Shown: one piece after another, positions 45,353 to 55,471 of the stretch | How positions within the stretch are numbered: position 1 is the stretch's first letter | Layout: each line of letters begins with the position of its first letter | Assembly: GCF_910592395.1 (NCBI RefSeq) | Contig: NC_088320.1 | Location: forward strand, 13,950,501-14,010,500 | Reading direction: 5' to 3' | DNA length: 60,000 bases | From: Lineus longissimus | Lineage: Eukaryota; Nemertea; Pilidiophora; Heteronemertea; Lineidae | Position numbers and translations under genes: made by a program | Notes under the pieces: model-generated | Database searches by the model: none | Seen by the model: the letters and a program-made list of their open reading frames with translations, nothing else | What the model was told of the DNA's origin: nothing

Positions 45353-45357
45353 GTGTC

Positions 45358-45991
45358 GGTTGGCCGTGACGTCACGAAGGGGTTGAATGGCAATTTGGCT
45401 AAAGAGTGGTAACCTTAAAAAATGGTAATTTTGTTTGCCCATGCAGAAATATAAAATAACGTCGCTTGCCAAATCCAGAAATTTAGAATATTATGGGACA
45501 CACTGTACAATCATGCACACAGTGATGTACACAGATGCACACAAATGTATGCTCTGCGCTCGAAACATTTTATAAATTTTGCTATAACAGTGTTACATAA
45601 CTTTCCATAAATTACTTTTTTGTGCGTAACAAGCACAACAGGAATGATTGAAAGGAAGAAATTATTGTATTTTGAGTTTTGCATTGAGAAAAGTTGGTGC
45701 GAATGTATAATACACAAGTGCAAAGCACTGCACACAAAATGGATTGGGCGAGGCAAGCGACAATGTTGAAATAAACCACTGTAATTTGTACTTTTAAGCA
45801 AATGACCGGTTGGATGTTGAAAGAAGATACTGTACTGTACTTGAGCTTGTTGGTAATTTATGGTTTGAACGTTGTTTTGTAGTTGAAAGATATGGTTTTG
45901 CTGGAGAAGTTGGAAAATGATGGTTTGAAAATGGAGAGACTGAATTGGAACTGACTGAGCAAGCCCATAACAGGTTTAAATTCCTATAGCC
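45358..45991. other. Interval with no gene recognised
   Basis: The sequence following the BEL-C target repeat should be the 5' part of BEL-D or its flank, but I see no LTR. Two short minus-strand frames have no motif. Confidence 0.4.
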
Positions 45992-46900
45992 AGGTGGCAG
46001 GACAGGACAGCACAAAATTGAGAGGTTCAGACCTTCTGAATGGGTCACCAACAGAGAGGAAACATCTTTTGAATACTACTTATCAAGGGAATTAAACATA
46101 ACATCCATTACTTTAAAGACAATAACCTTTTACAACACGTGGTGCACATTTAATGATATTAAATCAAATGTAACTGTTTTTTTATCACATTATTCATTTT
46201 GGGGTAGGGGTTACGGTTATATTTTCAAGAAAGGTCATTTTACTTTAAGTGACTTTTTTGCTGTATGGCAAAACTGGATAAGTAAAGATAGTTTAGGCCC
46301 AAAACATGATCATGTTAAAGTACATTGTGATAACAATAATTACATAATAATTGAACTTACAGAAGATAACGATTTTGAAAGTATTCAAAGCTCCGATAGA
46401 AGTTTATCACGTAAAGAAGATACTCTTTCACGAAACGATAAATTGAATGAGTGGTTGGGATTTAAACAAACAAAATTTAATAAGAAAGGAAAGTCCTACT
46501 CTATCATACATCCTCCTTTATGCTTATCTTGTTTTAAGACCTGGTTGATACTAGAAATACTCTATTCAACAATCGACCTTCAGATGGTTTCTGTATCATA
46601 CCTGTAGATGATAGTGATCAGATTAAGCTTCAAAGGTACGAACCATCAATAAGTGTACTAATCATATCAAATTTGAAATAACTACTGATGATGGTAAAAT
46701 CGTTAATTTCAGAGGAACACCAATTGTTCTTGAATTCTTAATAGAGTTAAACCATTGTATCAACGTAAGTGATGATGAGGTCATAACTGATGAGGAAATA
46801 ATACCATTAAAGGAATATAAGTGTTACTTTTTAAGACAGAAGGTTTTACAAAGATACTATTATTATAACTTTTTGCTAGTTTATTTCGTTCATTCATAGT
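45992..46900 (+). pseudogene. Polinton-2 structural-type gene in three frames
   Basis: Open from about 45992 to a stop at 46605-46607 without an ATG near the start, then continuing in a second frame to about 46678 and in a third to about 46900. The first part has SITLKTITFYNTWCTFND, a pattern like the opening strands of Polinton minor capsid or fibre-like proteins (..I.L.++.F.N+W.N). The last has ITTDDGKIVNFRGTPIVLEF. Amino acid composition stays coherent across the shifts, so this is one gene of about 300 codons with two frameshifts. The function is inferred only from pattern and context. Confidence 0.6.
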
Positions 46901-47074
46901 AGGTTCTTTAACTACATGTATCTTATTAGATTTCTTAAGTCAAGGACTGAAGTAAATTTGACAAACCAAAAAAACTACACCTATAATAGAGGTAGGTTGT
47001 GATAGATATTAAACTTCTAGTATATATTTCTTCACTACTATTACAATTATTACTACTAATATTAGTAACAGTAC

Positions 47075-47257
47075 TCACCTCTTCTTCAGGTTCTGGTTTA
47101 GGTTATTTGAATGTTGTCTTTTCTGTTTTATTTCCTGAGACCTTTTACCAAACTCTCTAGACCATGCTAATTGTTTATCAGATCGAACCTTCTTAGATAC
47201 CACCGGTTTAGTATCATCTGTATTACTTGTAACTTGAGTTACCTTATCACTCTCCAT
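47075..47257 (-). CDS. Small basic Polinton ORF
   Basis: A 60-codon frame, 11 bases of overlap with the next gene upstream. Strongly basic C-terminal half: KKVRSDKQLAWSREFGKRSQ, then KQKRQ and ending NLKKR. The pattern of K..R+..KQ...+.+.G.R is one I have seen in short Polinton genes and suggests a DNA- or capsid-interior-binding peptide; that is inference. No stop or shift inside, but a gene this short can look intact by chance. Confidence 0.5.
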   Translation of the reverse strand: MESDKVTQVTSNTDDTKPVVSKKVRSDKQLAWSREFGKRSQEIKQKRQHSNNLNQNLKKR

Positions 47258-47627
47258 TTATGTTACTGGAATTAAATAGGTCACTATTAGAGTCACTATT
47301 TGTGTCAATGTCATCATCAATCTTTGGACTTTCATGCACCAATGATTCCCAATGACAGTTACCTAATGTAATGAGGGTAGTTGACGTAAGGGCAGTTAGT
47401 GCCCCCATCCTCAGACTTACCCATCCTAACCATTTGTCCAACTCATTCGTGACTAAGTTATCGTCTTTACGGTCATGGTAAAGTTCTTTCTCATTATCAA
47501 CAGGTAAGAACAACTTTGTTAATTTAGTGTAAGCCTTAAGTACAGTCTTATCTAAAGATCCGTTCAGTCTAGCAGCCATCTTTGTCTGGTAGAGTATATG
47601 ATATCTAATTACTTCCTTCTCTGGCAT
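47247..47627 (-). CDS. Unknown Polinton ORF
   Basis: A 126-codon frame with a mixed helical N-terminus (YHILYQTKMAARLNGSLDK), a hydrophobic middle (LRMGALTALTSTTLITLG) and an acidic Asp/Asn/Ser tail. It starts 11 bases before the basic ORF's first codon region, so the two may be translated from one message. No recognised family. It may have one membrane-associated segment. Confidence 0.5.
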   Translation of the reverse strand: MPEKEVIRYHILYQTKMAARLNGSLDKTVLKAYTKLTKLFLPVDNEKELYHDRKDDNLVTNELDKWLGWVSLRMGALTALTSTTLITLGNCHWESLVHESPKIDDDIDTNSDSNSDLFNSSNINGE

Positions 47628-47706
47628 AACATCTAAGTCATTAAATATGTTAGTTGTCTGTTAAGGAAATCCTTACTTTTCCCTGTTTAAATAAAACCTC
47701 TAGGTC

Positions 47707-48075
47707 TTATTTGGCTTTAAGGACACTGTCAGTCAAGTAGTTGGAATTTAGTTGGAATTTAGTTGAGTCGAGTTGAGGGTTAGTTGAACCTAGTTGAGAG
47801 TTAGTTGAACTTAGTTGGCAACTATAATTAACTGGACCTTGACCAGAATTAACTAGACCTTGACTACCAGTGTTAACTACATGACTACCAGTGTTAACTA
47901 GCCCTTTAGTAGTTAAATTATTGTTAGAATTTAGTTGAAAGGTAGTTGTTTTTTGTTGTCCTTGCTGAACACTGGTTTGACCTAGTTGATCACTGGTTTG
48001 ATTTAGTTGGTAATTAGGAGGTTGACTAAGAACACCAATCTGTTTAATTTGTTGCTCAATAACACTCGATTCCAT
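47707..48075 (-). CDS. Gln/Asn/Thr/Ser-rich low-complexity Polinton ORF
   Basis: A 122-codon frame composed of short repeats: QLxxT/S, VNTGSQ/H, LVNSG and QLGSTNPQLDST. More than half the residues are Gln, Asn, Ser, Thr or Gly. Such tracts are often disordered linkers. There is no membrane segment or Cys cluster. It lies between the unknown ORF downstream and the MITE-interrupted gene upstream. A slippage-prone repeat may have produced its length. Confidence 0.5.
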   Translation of the reverse strand: MESSVIEQQIKQIGVLSQPPNYQLNQTSDQLGQTSVQQGQQKTTTFQLNSNNNLTTKGLVNTGSHVVNTGSQGLVNSGQGPVNYSCQLSSTNSQLGSTNPQLDSTKFQLNSNYLTDSVLKAK

Positions 48076-48127
48076 TTATTTGAAGAGAAAATTAATATTA
48101 CTTATTCTTTTAACTTTTTAACTTTTT

Positions 48128-49296
48128 TTAGTATTCTGTTAACAGTAAAGTTCTAAGATGTTTTTGGCATTCTATGTTACATAGAAAAGTATTAGTTCTA
48201 CCCATGAATGGTAACTCTTTTATGGGCGGTTATTACCGCAAATAAAGACAAACCAAAGCAAAGACACTTGTCTAGCATATCAAGGACACGTAGATTGATA
48301 CTCCTGGGTGGTTATTACCGCAAATAAAGACAAACCAAAGCAAATACACTTGTGTAGCATATCAAGGACACGTAGATTGATACTCCTATGTGTGCCACAT
48401 CAAAGACATCTGGACCATACACCAATAACGATGCGAAGTCAACAGGCGGCGCCACCGTCTTGGGAAAAGTGAAAACGATTTCGACGTTTTTGTTGATATA
48501 GCGACTAGCGGGAAAATGCACGTGTTGTTATGTCACTTTTGCATCTATTCGTAGTAGACTGTCGTATTTTGAGATCCCCTTTCTTTTCAACATCATCAAT
48601 CATAGGCCTACTAGTATATCATAACCATGGATAGAGATAAGTTAGAAAACGGGGTCAACCTCCTTCAACAAGTTGTTGGAATAATGGGGAGAGAGGTGGC
48701 GAATAACGTCAACAGGCATACGGCCAACAGAAATCTACAGTGGCGCCGCCTGTTGACTTCGGATCGTTATCTTTGACGTGGTGTATGGTCCAGATGTCTT
48801 TGATGTGGCACACACAGGAGTATCAATCTACGTGTCATTGATATGCTACACAAGTGTCTTTGCTTTGGTTTGTCTTTATTTGCGGTAATAACCGCCCATA
48901 CTCTTTGTCTTTTTCTGCCACCGCAGCAAGTATGGGTTCACTAGCTTGAGTTAAATTATCATCATCTTTCTTATCTGATCTGTTATTCAGGAAGAAAACA
49001 CTTTTAATGAAATAATACCATAAATCAGTCAAATCATTCATTCTATCCTTGGATGTTAAATAAGGGTTAAGTACAACGTAATCGATATCCATCTTTTTAA
49101 AGGCTTGATGCGAGAACAGCTTGTAGTGAATTGAGACCTTAACACCACAGTAATGAAGGTATCTTAGGAAAGCAAAGAAAACTAACATTAGATCAGTAAA
49201 GTTCTCATAAGTTAAGTGAGAATTACCAATAGCACGGTTAATGAATTCTGTCTCTAAATACCAATCATACTCTCCGCAGTGAAATCGAAATACCAT
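48128..49296 (-). pseudogene. Polinton-2 gene split by MITE-2
   Basis: Start at 49296, FHCGEYDWYLETEFINRAIG, then ENFTDLMLVFFAFLRYLHYC and DYVVLNPYLTSKDRMNDLTDLW. The frame is cut at about 48907 by MITE-2 and continues on its other side to a TAA at 48128-48130. Setting aside 686 bases (element plus one 8-bp target copy) keeps it in frame, about 160 codons. The protein is aromatic-rich with no recognised domain. It was evidently intact, at least in frame, when the MITE landed. Confidence 0.6.
48222..48899. mobile_element. MITE-2: foldback element with a duplicated left arm
   Basis: Terminal inverted repeats begin ATGGGCGGTTATTACCGCAA on the left; the right end is their reverse complement and the homology runs for well over 100 bases. 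The left arm's first 85 or so bases occur twice in tandem (48222-48305 and 48306-48390). The flanks ACTCTTTT (48214-48221) and ACTCTTTG (48900-48907) match at 7 of 8, an 8-bp target duplication. Each terminus holds the small hairpin GCGGT-TATT-ACCGC. There is no coding content. Confidence 0.88.
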
Positions 49297-49389
49297 TTAC
49301 TCAATATCTAAAACTAACTTAGAAGGTAGAGTATTAATACCTCTTTTTAGTGATGATTGAACTGTCTTTTCATACCTTTCCTTACTTAG

Positions 49390-49850
49390 CCATTTCTAGG
49401 ACTAGAAAAGTATCCCTGTAAATCGTATTCAATGTACTGTTTTAGATAATTTACTACTGTTTCTGATAGACGTATCTGTCCAAGCCTTCTAAGTATGGTG
49501 TCAAAGAAACGTGTTTTATTCTTAATACTAATCTCTAGACTTATGAAGTCATCACCATAAGCAACAGCATTACAAGAGGCACAAACATGTACTTAATAGT
49601 TTTAGTTATGTGCCTTGTCGGGTTCAAGTTTTTAGCATACTCATATAATGCTGTATCAGGAGTACAAGTAACAGGAATATGAGTATTTATAAGTACCGTG
49701 AGAGATATTTTTTAGATCCCTAAGACGTACATAACCCAAGTGTTGTAATGGTTTACAACATAAGGGGTTACAGCCAATCAACTCCTGGTCTTCAAGACAA
49801 AAACCATGTCTTTCTAAACTAAAGTACTTGAATAAGGTTGTGCTTAAGGC
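49390..49850 (-). pseudogene. Polinton-2 Cys-rich gene
   Basis: Reading from 49850, HGFCLEDQELIGCNPLCCKPL is one Cys cluster (about 49800-49745). After a frameshift at about 49700 and another near 49590 comes HVCASCNAVAYGDDF (about 49590-49545), a second CxxC. Then LRRLGQIRLSETVVNYL follows, ending near 49390. The two Cys clusters could form a zinc site. No family recognised. Two shifts and a stop make it a pseudogene. Confidence 0.5.
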
Positions 49851-49959
49851 ATTTTTTGTTGTACATTAAAATAATGATAAATAATGATGATGTATTACTT
49901 GATTTCAATTTCTCTAACATCTCTGTCTGTGCTAGTTTTTTCCCTTTCACTAAAAAAGT

Positions 49960-50516
49960 CTTCTTAATGGTTTTACGTCAAAACTACCATCAGAACTATA
50001 GCCTCCCTTTGTTTCTTTCTAATAGCATTCTTCAAGGAAATGTACTTCTCCTTCTCCTTGAGGATTAAACTGAATTCCTCTGTAGAGATATGAGAGTCAG
50101 TTAAGGCTTTACTGACCAAATCGTTGATTGTATTAAGTTTGGAAATGGCCAATTGTATAATAGTTTCTCATGCTTTTCAATTTTCCTAAGTATGACCTTC
50201 TTTTGAAAACTAAATGGTGATGAAACAATGGCACTTGCTGTTGTCACACCACCCAAAGCAAAACCTATTGGAGCAGTGATGACTCCTGCTACTGCTGAAA
50301 TACCAGCAGAGCCAGCAGCCACACTTGTGAAATTTAGGGCATGGTAAACCCAGTAATCCAATCAAAAGCTTTCTTGAATTTCATTAATGTTTTCTGCCTG
50401 CAGTCAATCTCAGCTTCAAATAACTTTTCAACTTCACTGATTTGATTAAGTGTCAAACTATGAGGGTTCAAGTCAGACTTCATCCCGATAGGCTGGTTAT
50501 TCTGTTCACCGATCAT
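49960..50516 (-). pseudogene. Polinton-2 Gly-rich membrane gene
   Basis: The start (50516) has SEVEKLFEAEIDCRQKTLMKF, then an Ala/Gly/Val-rich hydrophobic segment (SAGISAVAGVITAPIGFALG, about 50310-50245), KKVILRKIEKHEKL, and after a frameshift near 50150 LNTINDLVSKALTDSHIST and EEF..IL. I recognise the hydrophobic Gly segment plus KHEK...L+.IN.LVSKAL..+.IS.EEF as a widespread uncharacterised gene of invertebrate Polintons (from memory). Two frameshifts (about 50340 and 50150). It probably encoded a membrane-inserted protein. Confidence 0.65.
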
Positions 50517-50636
50517 ATCTTGATGATTTAAGTCTGGATAAAGCCTGCTTATGTCTTCCCTTTAATTAATGCAAAAAGCTAGAATCAACAGCAGCAATAC
50601 TATATCTGTCTGTAGTATTAGTAGATCTACAGTCGG

Positions 50637-50750
50637 TTAAATCACCACAGGGACAACCGGTGGTTTAATCACAACAGGTGGCTTCACCATAAGAGTATCA
50701 GCAATATATGCTATTTCTTGTTCATATTTCTTTTCTATTTCATCGAGCAT
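50637..50750 (-). CDS. 38-codon ORF with Pro/Val tail
   Basis: MLDEIEKKYEQEIAYIADTL is a short helix, followed by MVKPPVVIKPPVVPVVI. Too short for a firm call. The charged helix plus Lys/Pro-rich end recalls the tail of the long membrane gene at 23.9 kb. Confidence 0.3.
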   Translation of the reverse strand: MLDEIEKKYEQEIAYIADTLMVKPPVVIKPPVVPVVI

Positions 50751-50755
50751 TTTGT

Positions 50756-51290
50756 AAAACTGTTCTAAACTTTATCTCCAATTCTTTGTTCTCTTAGTAT
50801 AATGACTCTAGATGTCTTTAAATTCTTATTTTTTATCTTTATTCACCAAAAATCATAACGTTAACTGAAAGCATAAATGATACAATCATAAGACAAAGTC
50901 ACATCCTACGAAACTGTGAAAATATCCTCAGAGACAACAACCTTGAGGTGCTGCCACTTGTGCTAATTTTACCCGAACTAAAACCATAAAGTATTGATTA
51001 CTGACTGAATGGAACTGAGACAAGGACAACCAAAATGTGTCCATAGGAACTTACAAAAAGACCAACATAGGCCTGCAAACTGCCCAACAGAGCTACAGTG
51101 CTCATATAAGGTTTATATATTTGGATTTACCTCAAAAGATGGACCTAACTTGGAAGAAAAGGTTAATCAATGTCCGAAAAAGTAAAACACATGCGTTCCT
51201 ATTCAAAAGTCTATAACGAAGCGACAACCACGACTAAAACTGTACGGATTGTTCCAAAATAAACTGAATCACAACCCACGGTTGTTACAC
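50756..51290. other. Interval with no gene recognised
   Basis: AT-rich. No frame with a recognisable motif in either direction. It may include remains of the 3' end of the HNH gene. Confidence 0.4.
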
Positions 51291-52231
51291 TTAGTGTTTC
51301 CCCAAGTTCTGTTCATTTATGAAGAGTAAATTTCTACTAACTGTATTACTCAACTTAATCATCTCATTTATCATTTCTCGCATACTACATTTGTTCATGT
51401 TCAGATTATCTTTACTCAGGTTATTGTTTAAAAGCAATAATTTATTAAGCATAATCATATTTTCATCCTTAACATAATCCCCAAAATACTGGTGAATAAC
51501 TCTTTTCCAATCTGATATCAAAGTTTGTTTTTGATAGACAAATAAATTTTCTGGCTATCATGAAATTCTTTGACCTGTCGAATTGCTTCATAACGAGGGA
51601 ACAGTCTACTGTAGCACTCTTCTGTCTGCTTTCTGTCTTATCCATATGTCTCATGTTAAACCAAACGAAACACAGTTCAGTGTAATCTTTGAATTCCTTG
51701 ATCGGCAAGACATGATCTAACTCCTCATCTGCTATAGGAGATAGACTCCTCTGGTACTCTAACCACCATAAGAAGAAACTGTCTGTACATCCTAGATTAA
51801 ATGATGATGATTTCAAGTCTGAGTTACAAGTTCACCCTCCTTTAGAAATACGGTTTAAACCTACCCTTATTTGATGCCTGTCTCTATTACCATTCTGATC
51901 AAGATAACCTTCGTAGCCAGAGTTCCAACATGATCTACAGCTACCTCTATTTCCATATTTAGCGAAGTCACCATCACTTAGTAATTTAAGTTCATCACAT
52001 TTATGTATTTATTGCATTTCTTGGTAACGTACCACATGCATTACAGTAACCCAGGAATTTATTACGTCTGTTCTTTTCAAATTCACTTTCAGGCTTTGTT
52101 TCATCGCATTTAACACATTTAAATGTAGGTTCTAAAACTAATGGTTGATACTGATATCCAGGATACTGATACACAGGATACTGATACACATTGACCGTAC
52201 CATAAGTATCGTTATATATTTGACCCTCCAT
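51291..52231 (-). pseudogene. Polinton-2 zinc-ribbon/HNH endonuclease
   Basis: The start (52231) has the YQYP-repeat leader, then FKCVKCDETKPESEFEK and GYCNACG, a CxxC...CxxC zinc ribbon. After a gap with stops (about 52000-51820) comes the nuclease part: FFLWWLEYQRSL, then DHVLPIKEFKDYTE and CFVWFNMRH, matching the HNH pattern DHV.P followed by W.N. A helical tail (51521-51291) follows after a frameshift. HNH nucleases cleave DNA; a role in resolving or cutting element DNA is inference. A stub of its start is in the duplicated block at 5103-5230. Confidence 0.7.
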
Positions 52232-52313
52232 TTCTAACTTGATTTAATAGAAAACAGTTTTTTTTAAATTTTTACTTAGAGACTTAATCTCATTTCAATG
52301 ATTACAAGTTTGT

Positions 52314-53305
52314 TCATTCATTGAATTTGTCACTGTAACCCTTCCACTTCACTAATCCGTATTTCTTGCCTTGACTGGTCTTGTACCTTACTATCTTCTC
52401 AATCTTGTACTCTAGTTGGTCAGGATTAGGAATGCAGCTTAATTTGTCTTCATAGAAATATCCTCGAATTTGCTCCATGTGGTAATCCTCAAGCTTGTAG
52501 ATGATAGGATGAGTGAAGATGATCCGTTTGATTTGGAAAATTTCCTAAGTGAAGTTTGGTAGGTAGCCTTTATCGAAAATAGACTTGTACTTTGAAATTC
52601 ACCAAAGGTTTTGTTTGTGTTGAAGACCATAAAGGTTGTACCATACTGCTCCTTCGTTTTCAATCTTTCTGGCGTCTACTGGTTTCATGCCTATTGATGA
52701 GTGAAATGTATTATTGTAACCACTGGTCAAGTCGTCCAGACCATAGATCCACTTGTCAGTCTCCTTAGCAGTGAAATACCTCCACATCCTATCCTTCAAA
52801 GTCCTGTTGAAACGCTCGACGACTGCTGCCTTCTTGTCAGATTTGGAGGAGAACCATTCTATGTCATTTTCTGTTAAAAGTTGCTTGAAGTGTTTATTGT
52901 AAAATTCTGTACCATCATCAAATTGGATCTTTTCGGGTATCGATTCTCTGAAGATCACTTAAAATGCATCTCTGATTTCTTTTCCTCTCTTACTCTTCAA
53001 TGATAGAGCCCAAGAGTAACGACAGAATATATCTATTACCGTTAAAATGAATCTGAATCATATATTCTTACTCTCAAATTTCTGCATGTCAACCAAGTCA
53101 GCTTGCCGCTGTTTATCGATGTACGATACCATCGTCTTTCTGAGGTGAATTTCTTAATGGCCGGTTTATGTAGTTTGTGTGTTCGTGGTGTGTCTAGGAA
53201 TTCTTTCACCTCTTTGTACTTGATTTTGTAACTTGAGCTTTGCTATCTGGACGACGTCCTACTAGTAAAACTAGTAACACTGTCTTCCCCTTCTTGTTTC
53301 AACAT
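52314..53305 (-). pseudogene. Polinton integrase, copy 2
   Basis: As copy 1, with the same FDDGTEFYN and VVERFNRTLKDRMWRYF motifs (52900, 52810). It keeps GAA where copy 1 has a stop after KRGK, so this copy is slightly less damaged. It shares the stop before VIFRES and the frameshift in the first Asp region. The C-terminal tail (to 52314) is in another frame and has VRYKTSQGKKYG. Confidence 0.9.
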
Positions 53306-53455
53306 TTACTCAAAGAACTGTAAGCCACTGGACTCTAGGGGTTGCAGTACAAATCCCTTAGATATTGCTTGTTCTCACAAGCTTTGCTTTGAAGTCTTGA
53401 ATGTTCTTTTGCATTCATTTAAATGGGTGAAGTATTTATTTATGAGCCACATAAC

Positions 53456-53890
53456 ATGCTAATCTCTGGAGTCACCAATTGTTGTAAAGCACATTTTGTC
53501 CTTGACCTCTTAGAAAAAGGAGTAACAATTTCCAGAGCATAGTCATTTTCTGTCCAACATATTTCAATAATAAGACATATGAAAAGAAATGGATATATCA
53601 AGTCAACCACGTCCAGTTAATCCTGAAGCAGTGGCCAGTAATTTGGACATTGTGCTTAAATTTTCTACTCTAACCTTTGCAGGGTCAGATACGTTATTTT
53701 TAATTGATGATTGTGCTAATTTGAAAGACAAAGAGAAGAAGGTGTCTGAGTTATGTAATCTTGCCTTTTCCGGTAGGCAAGTACAATTCAGTCGTTAAGA
53801 CTTCAGAGAGAACATCCGATTCTTAGTCCTGGTTTTAACAAGGATGAATCAGCCATGAAAGATGCCTTAGAAAAAAACAGTGTTATTTCT
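53456..53890 (+). pseudogene. Polinton DNA-packaging ATPase, copy 2
   Basis: The P-loop here reads GVTNCCKA, a Gly-to-Cys change compared with copy 1's NCGKA. Walker B region TLFLIDDCAN and SELCNLAFSGR are unchanged. A 19-base repeat-like insertion (AAAAACAGTGTTATTTCTA region) lies near 53873. The same stop after VQFSR as in copy 1. Non-functional. Confidence 0.85.
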
Positions 53891-53944
53891 AAGGCCAAAA
53901 ACAGTATTACATAGAAGAACTTAAGGTGAAAAGAGGATCAAAAT

Positions 53945-54335
53945 TACCTGGGACAATCCATAGGTACTCGTATTTATTCATTTCATCACTAGGTTGATAA
54001 TAATCACTTGATTGTGGTCGTTTAGCTAGTGATACTGGTTTATCAGGGTGTAAGTGATTGTAAACAGTAAGAGCAGCATCAGTATTATTAAAATCAATAG
54101 CAGCCTAGTTCTCTCTCTTAATTTTTAGGTTAACGATGTCAACTACATTCTTTCTATGTTCTTCATATTCCTCTGATGCTTTATTTTACTCTTCCATAGC
54201 CCTGTTATGTCTTTTACTTTCAGCTTCGTAGCCGTTCTTGTCGATGGCTTTAAAAAGGTAACCAGACCCTGTGAATGCTAATGCGTTTACTAAAGCGCCA
54301 CAAATCATCATAGCAATACCTGCAATTTAATTAGG
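53945..54335 (-). pseudogene. Polinton coiled-coil/membrane gene, copy 2
   Basis: Same YLFKA.D.NGYEAE and KRHNRAME motifs and the same two stops as copy 1. About 85 bases at the 3' end (including the codons after IVPG) are deleted relative to copy 1, where TACCTGGGAC is reached earlier. Confidence 0.65.
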
Positions 54336-54364
54336 TTGATTTCCCTTTATAAACAATTGATATC

Positions 54365-55069
54365 TTACATCAAAACCAGTCGATAATGTCACCGTGTTCA
54401 TCGGTTAATTTGATCTCTATTTTATTGAATCTTCATTTGCATGGTATTTGTATTGGTTTAACAAAATTAATGTGTATGTAATAGTATCTCAAATATCAGC
54501 TTCCTGAATGGGTCTAATGGCCAGAACAGCTGACGGTTCCTCGTTACCAAGTACTTTACTAGTGTTAATTATGTCACAGTGTAAAACAAAATAGTTTATT
54601 GGTCTGAAATTCATTGGAAAATCACTAATGATCAAACCATCTTGAGAAGAATAAGGCCATTCAGAACGTTTAAAACCGTTCATTGCTTTTATCCATCAAC
54701 ATAATTTGATATCGATTCATTTCATCTCTTAAGTAAGTGTACGATAGTCTTACGAATGGGTTCTTCTAAATCAAATATAACATCATTTCTACTTAAGACA
54801 TTTACTTTCAATTGATATGAAACTGCTTTTGAAAAGCTTTCTAGGTCAAAAAGACAAATAGGTATCGCAATAAGTGTCATGTATTTATCCCTTAACTTGA
54901 TTTTCTTATTCTTTCTAGCTTCACTTACGTTGTGAAAGGAACAAGGTATTCCTGCATAAGTTAAACTAATTCTAGATGCATTCTGAATTCCTTTGTTGAG
55001 ATTGATAACAAAATCACTTAAACTATGTTCTGGGTAGTCTCTAGAATCAATGTTTAACACAGTTTTCAT
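54365..55069 (-). pseudogene. Polinton minor capsid (penton-like), copy 2
   Basis: Starts at 55069 as copy 1, but the frame continues through ICLFDLESFSKAVSYQL and the following strands because the 124-bp segment (54750-54873) is in its original orientation. A stop at 54722 is followed after a shift by FVLHCDIINTSKVLGN at about 54590. It preserves more of the coding order than copy 1. Confidence 0.8.
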
Positions 55070-55084
55070 TTAATTAACTAACAT

Positions 55085-55275
55085 AATTAATCATTTATTG
55101 CTGTTGGTATGATGCCCTTGTCCTGAAGGTATGCTACTGTCCCAATACGAATAAATAAAACTCCAGTCAGTTTAAACATCTCTTCTATGTTAGGATTACT
55201 AGGGAAACCAATGTTGAGTTTTAAAATCCTCCTTAGTAAGTAAGAGTAAAAAGTCATTCCGGTTGTAACTAATAC
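55085..55275 (-). pseudogene. Small Polinton membrane ORF, copy 2
   Basis: Matches 8148-8339 but has one extra base in a C/A run near 55229 and a changed start region, so the 63-codon frame is lost. Confidence 0.6.
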
Positions 55276-55373
55276 ACCTGTATACAGTAAATTGACTACA
55301 GTCGTCTTTAGTGGTGGATCAATTTATTAAGATTGAAAATAATTAAGTAACTAAAAAAATATATATTATCAAA

Positions 55374-55471
55374 ACAACTTTGTTGCTAAGAGCGTAGCTA
55401 TAATACAATTGTGTTGCTAAGGACTATATCCTAATACAACTATGTTGCTGAGAGCGTAGCTTTTATACAAC
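55374..55471. repeat. Three 31-bp units at the hexon end, copy 2
   Basis: Units start at 55374, 55405 and 55436; a fourth is cut after ACAAC (55467-55471) by the LTR, exactly as in copy 1. Confidence 0.85.

Larger units (their letters stand above)
45992..55471 (-). mobile_element. Polinton-2, second Polinton fragment
   Basis: A string of Polinton-type genes: structural-type gene (plus), small basic, Gln/Asn-rich and unknown genes, a Cys-rich gene, Gly-rich membrane gene, zinc-ribbon/HNH gene, then integrase, ATPase, coiled-coil gene, penton and small membrane ORF duplicated from or to Polinton-1. It ends at BEL-A copy 2 (55472), at the same site as in Polinton-1. No terminal inverted repeats or DNA polymerase gene seen. 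The left limit is the left end of recognisable genes, not a proven terminus. Confidence 0.8.
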
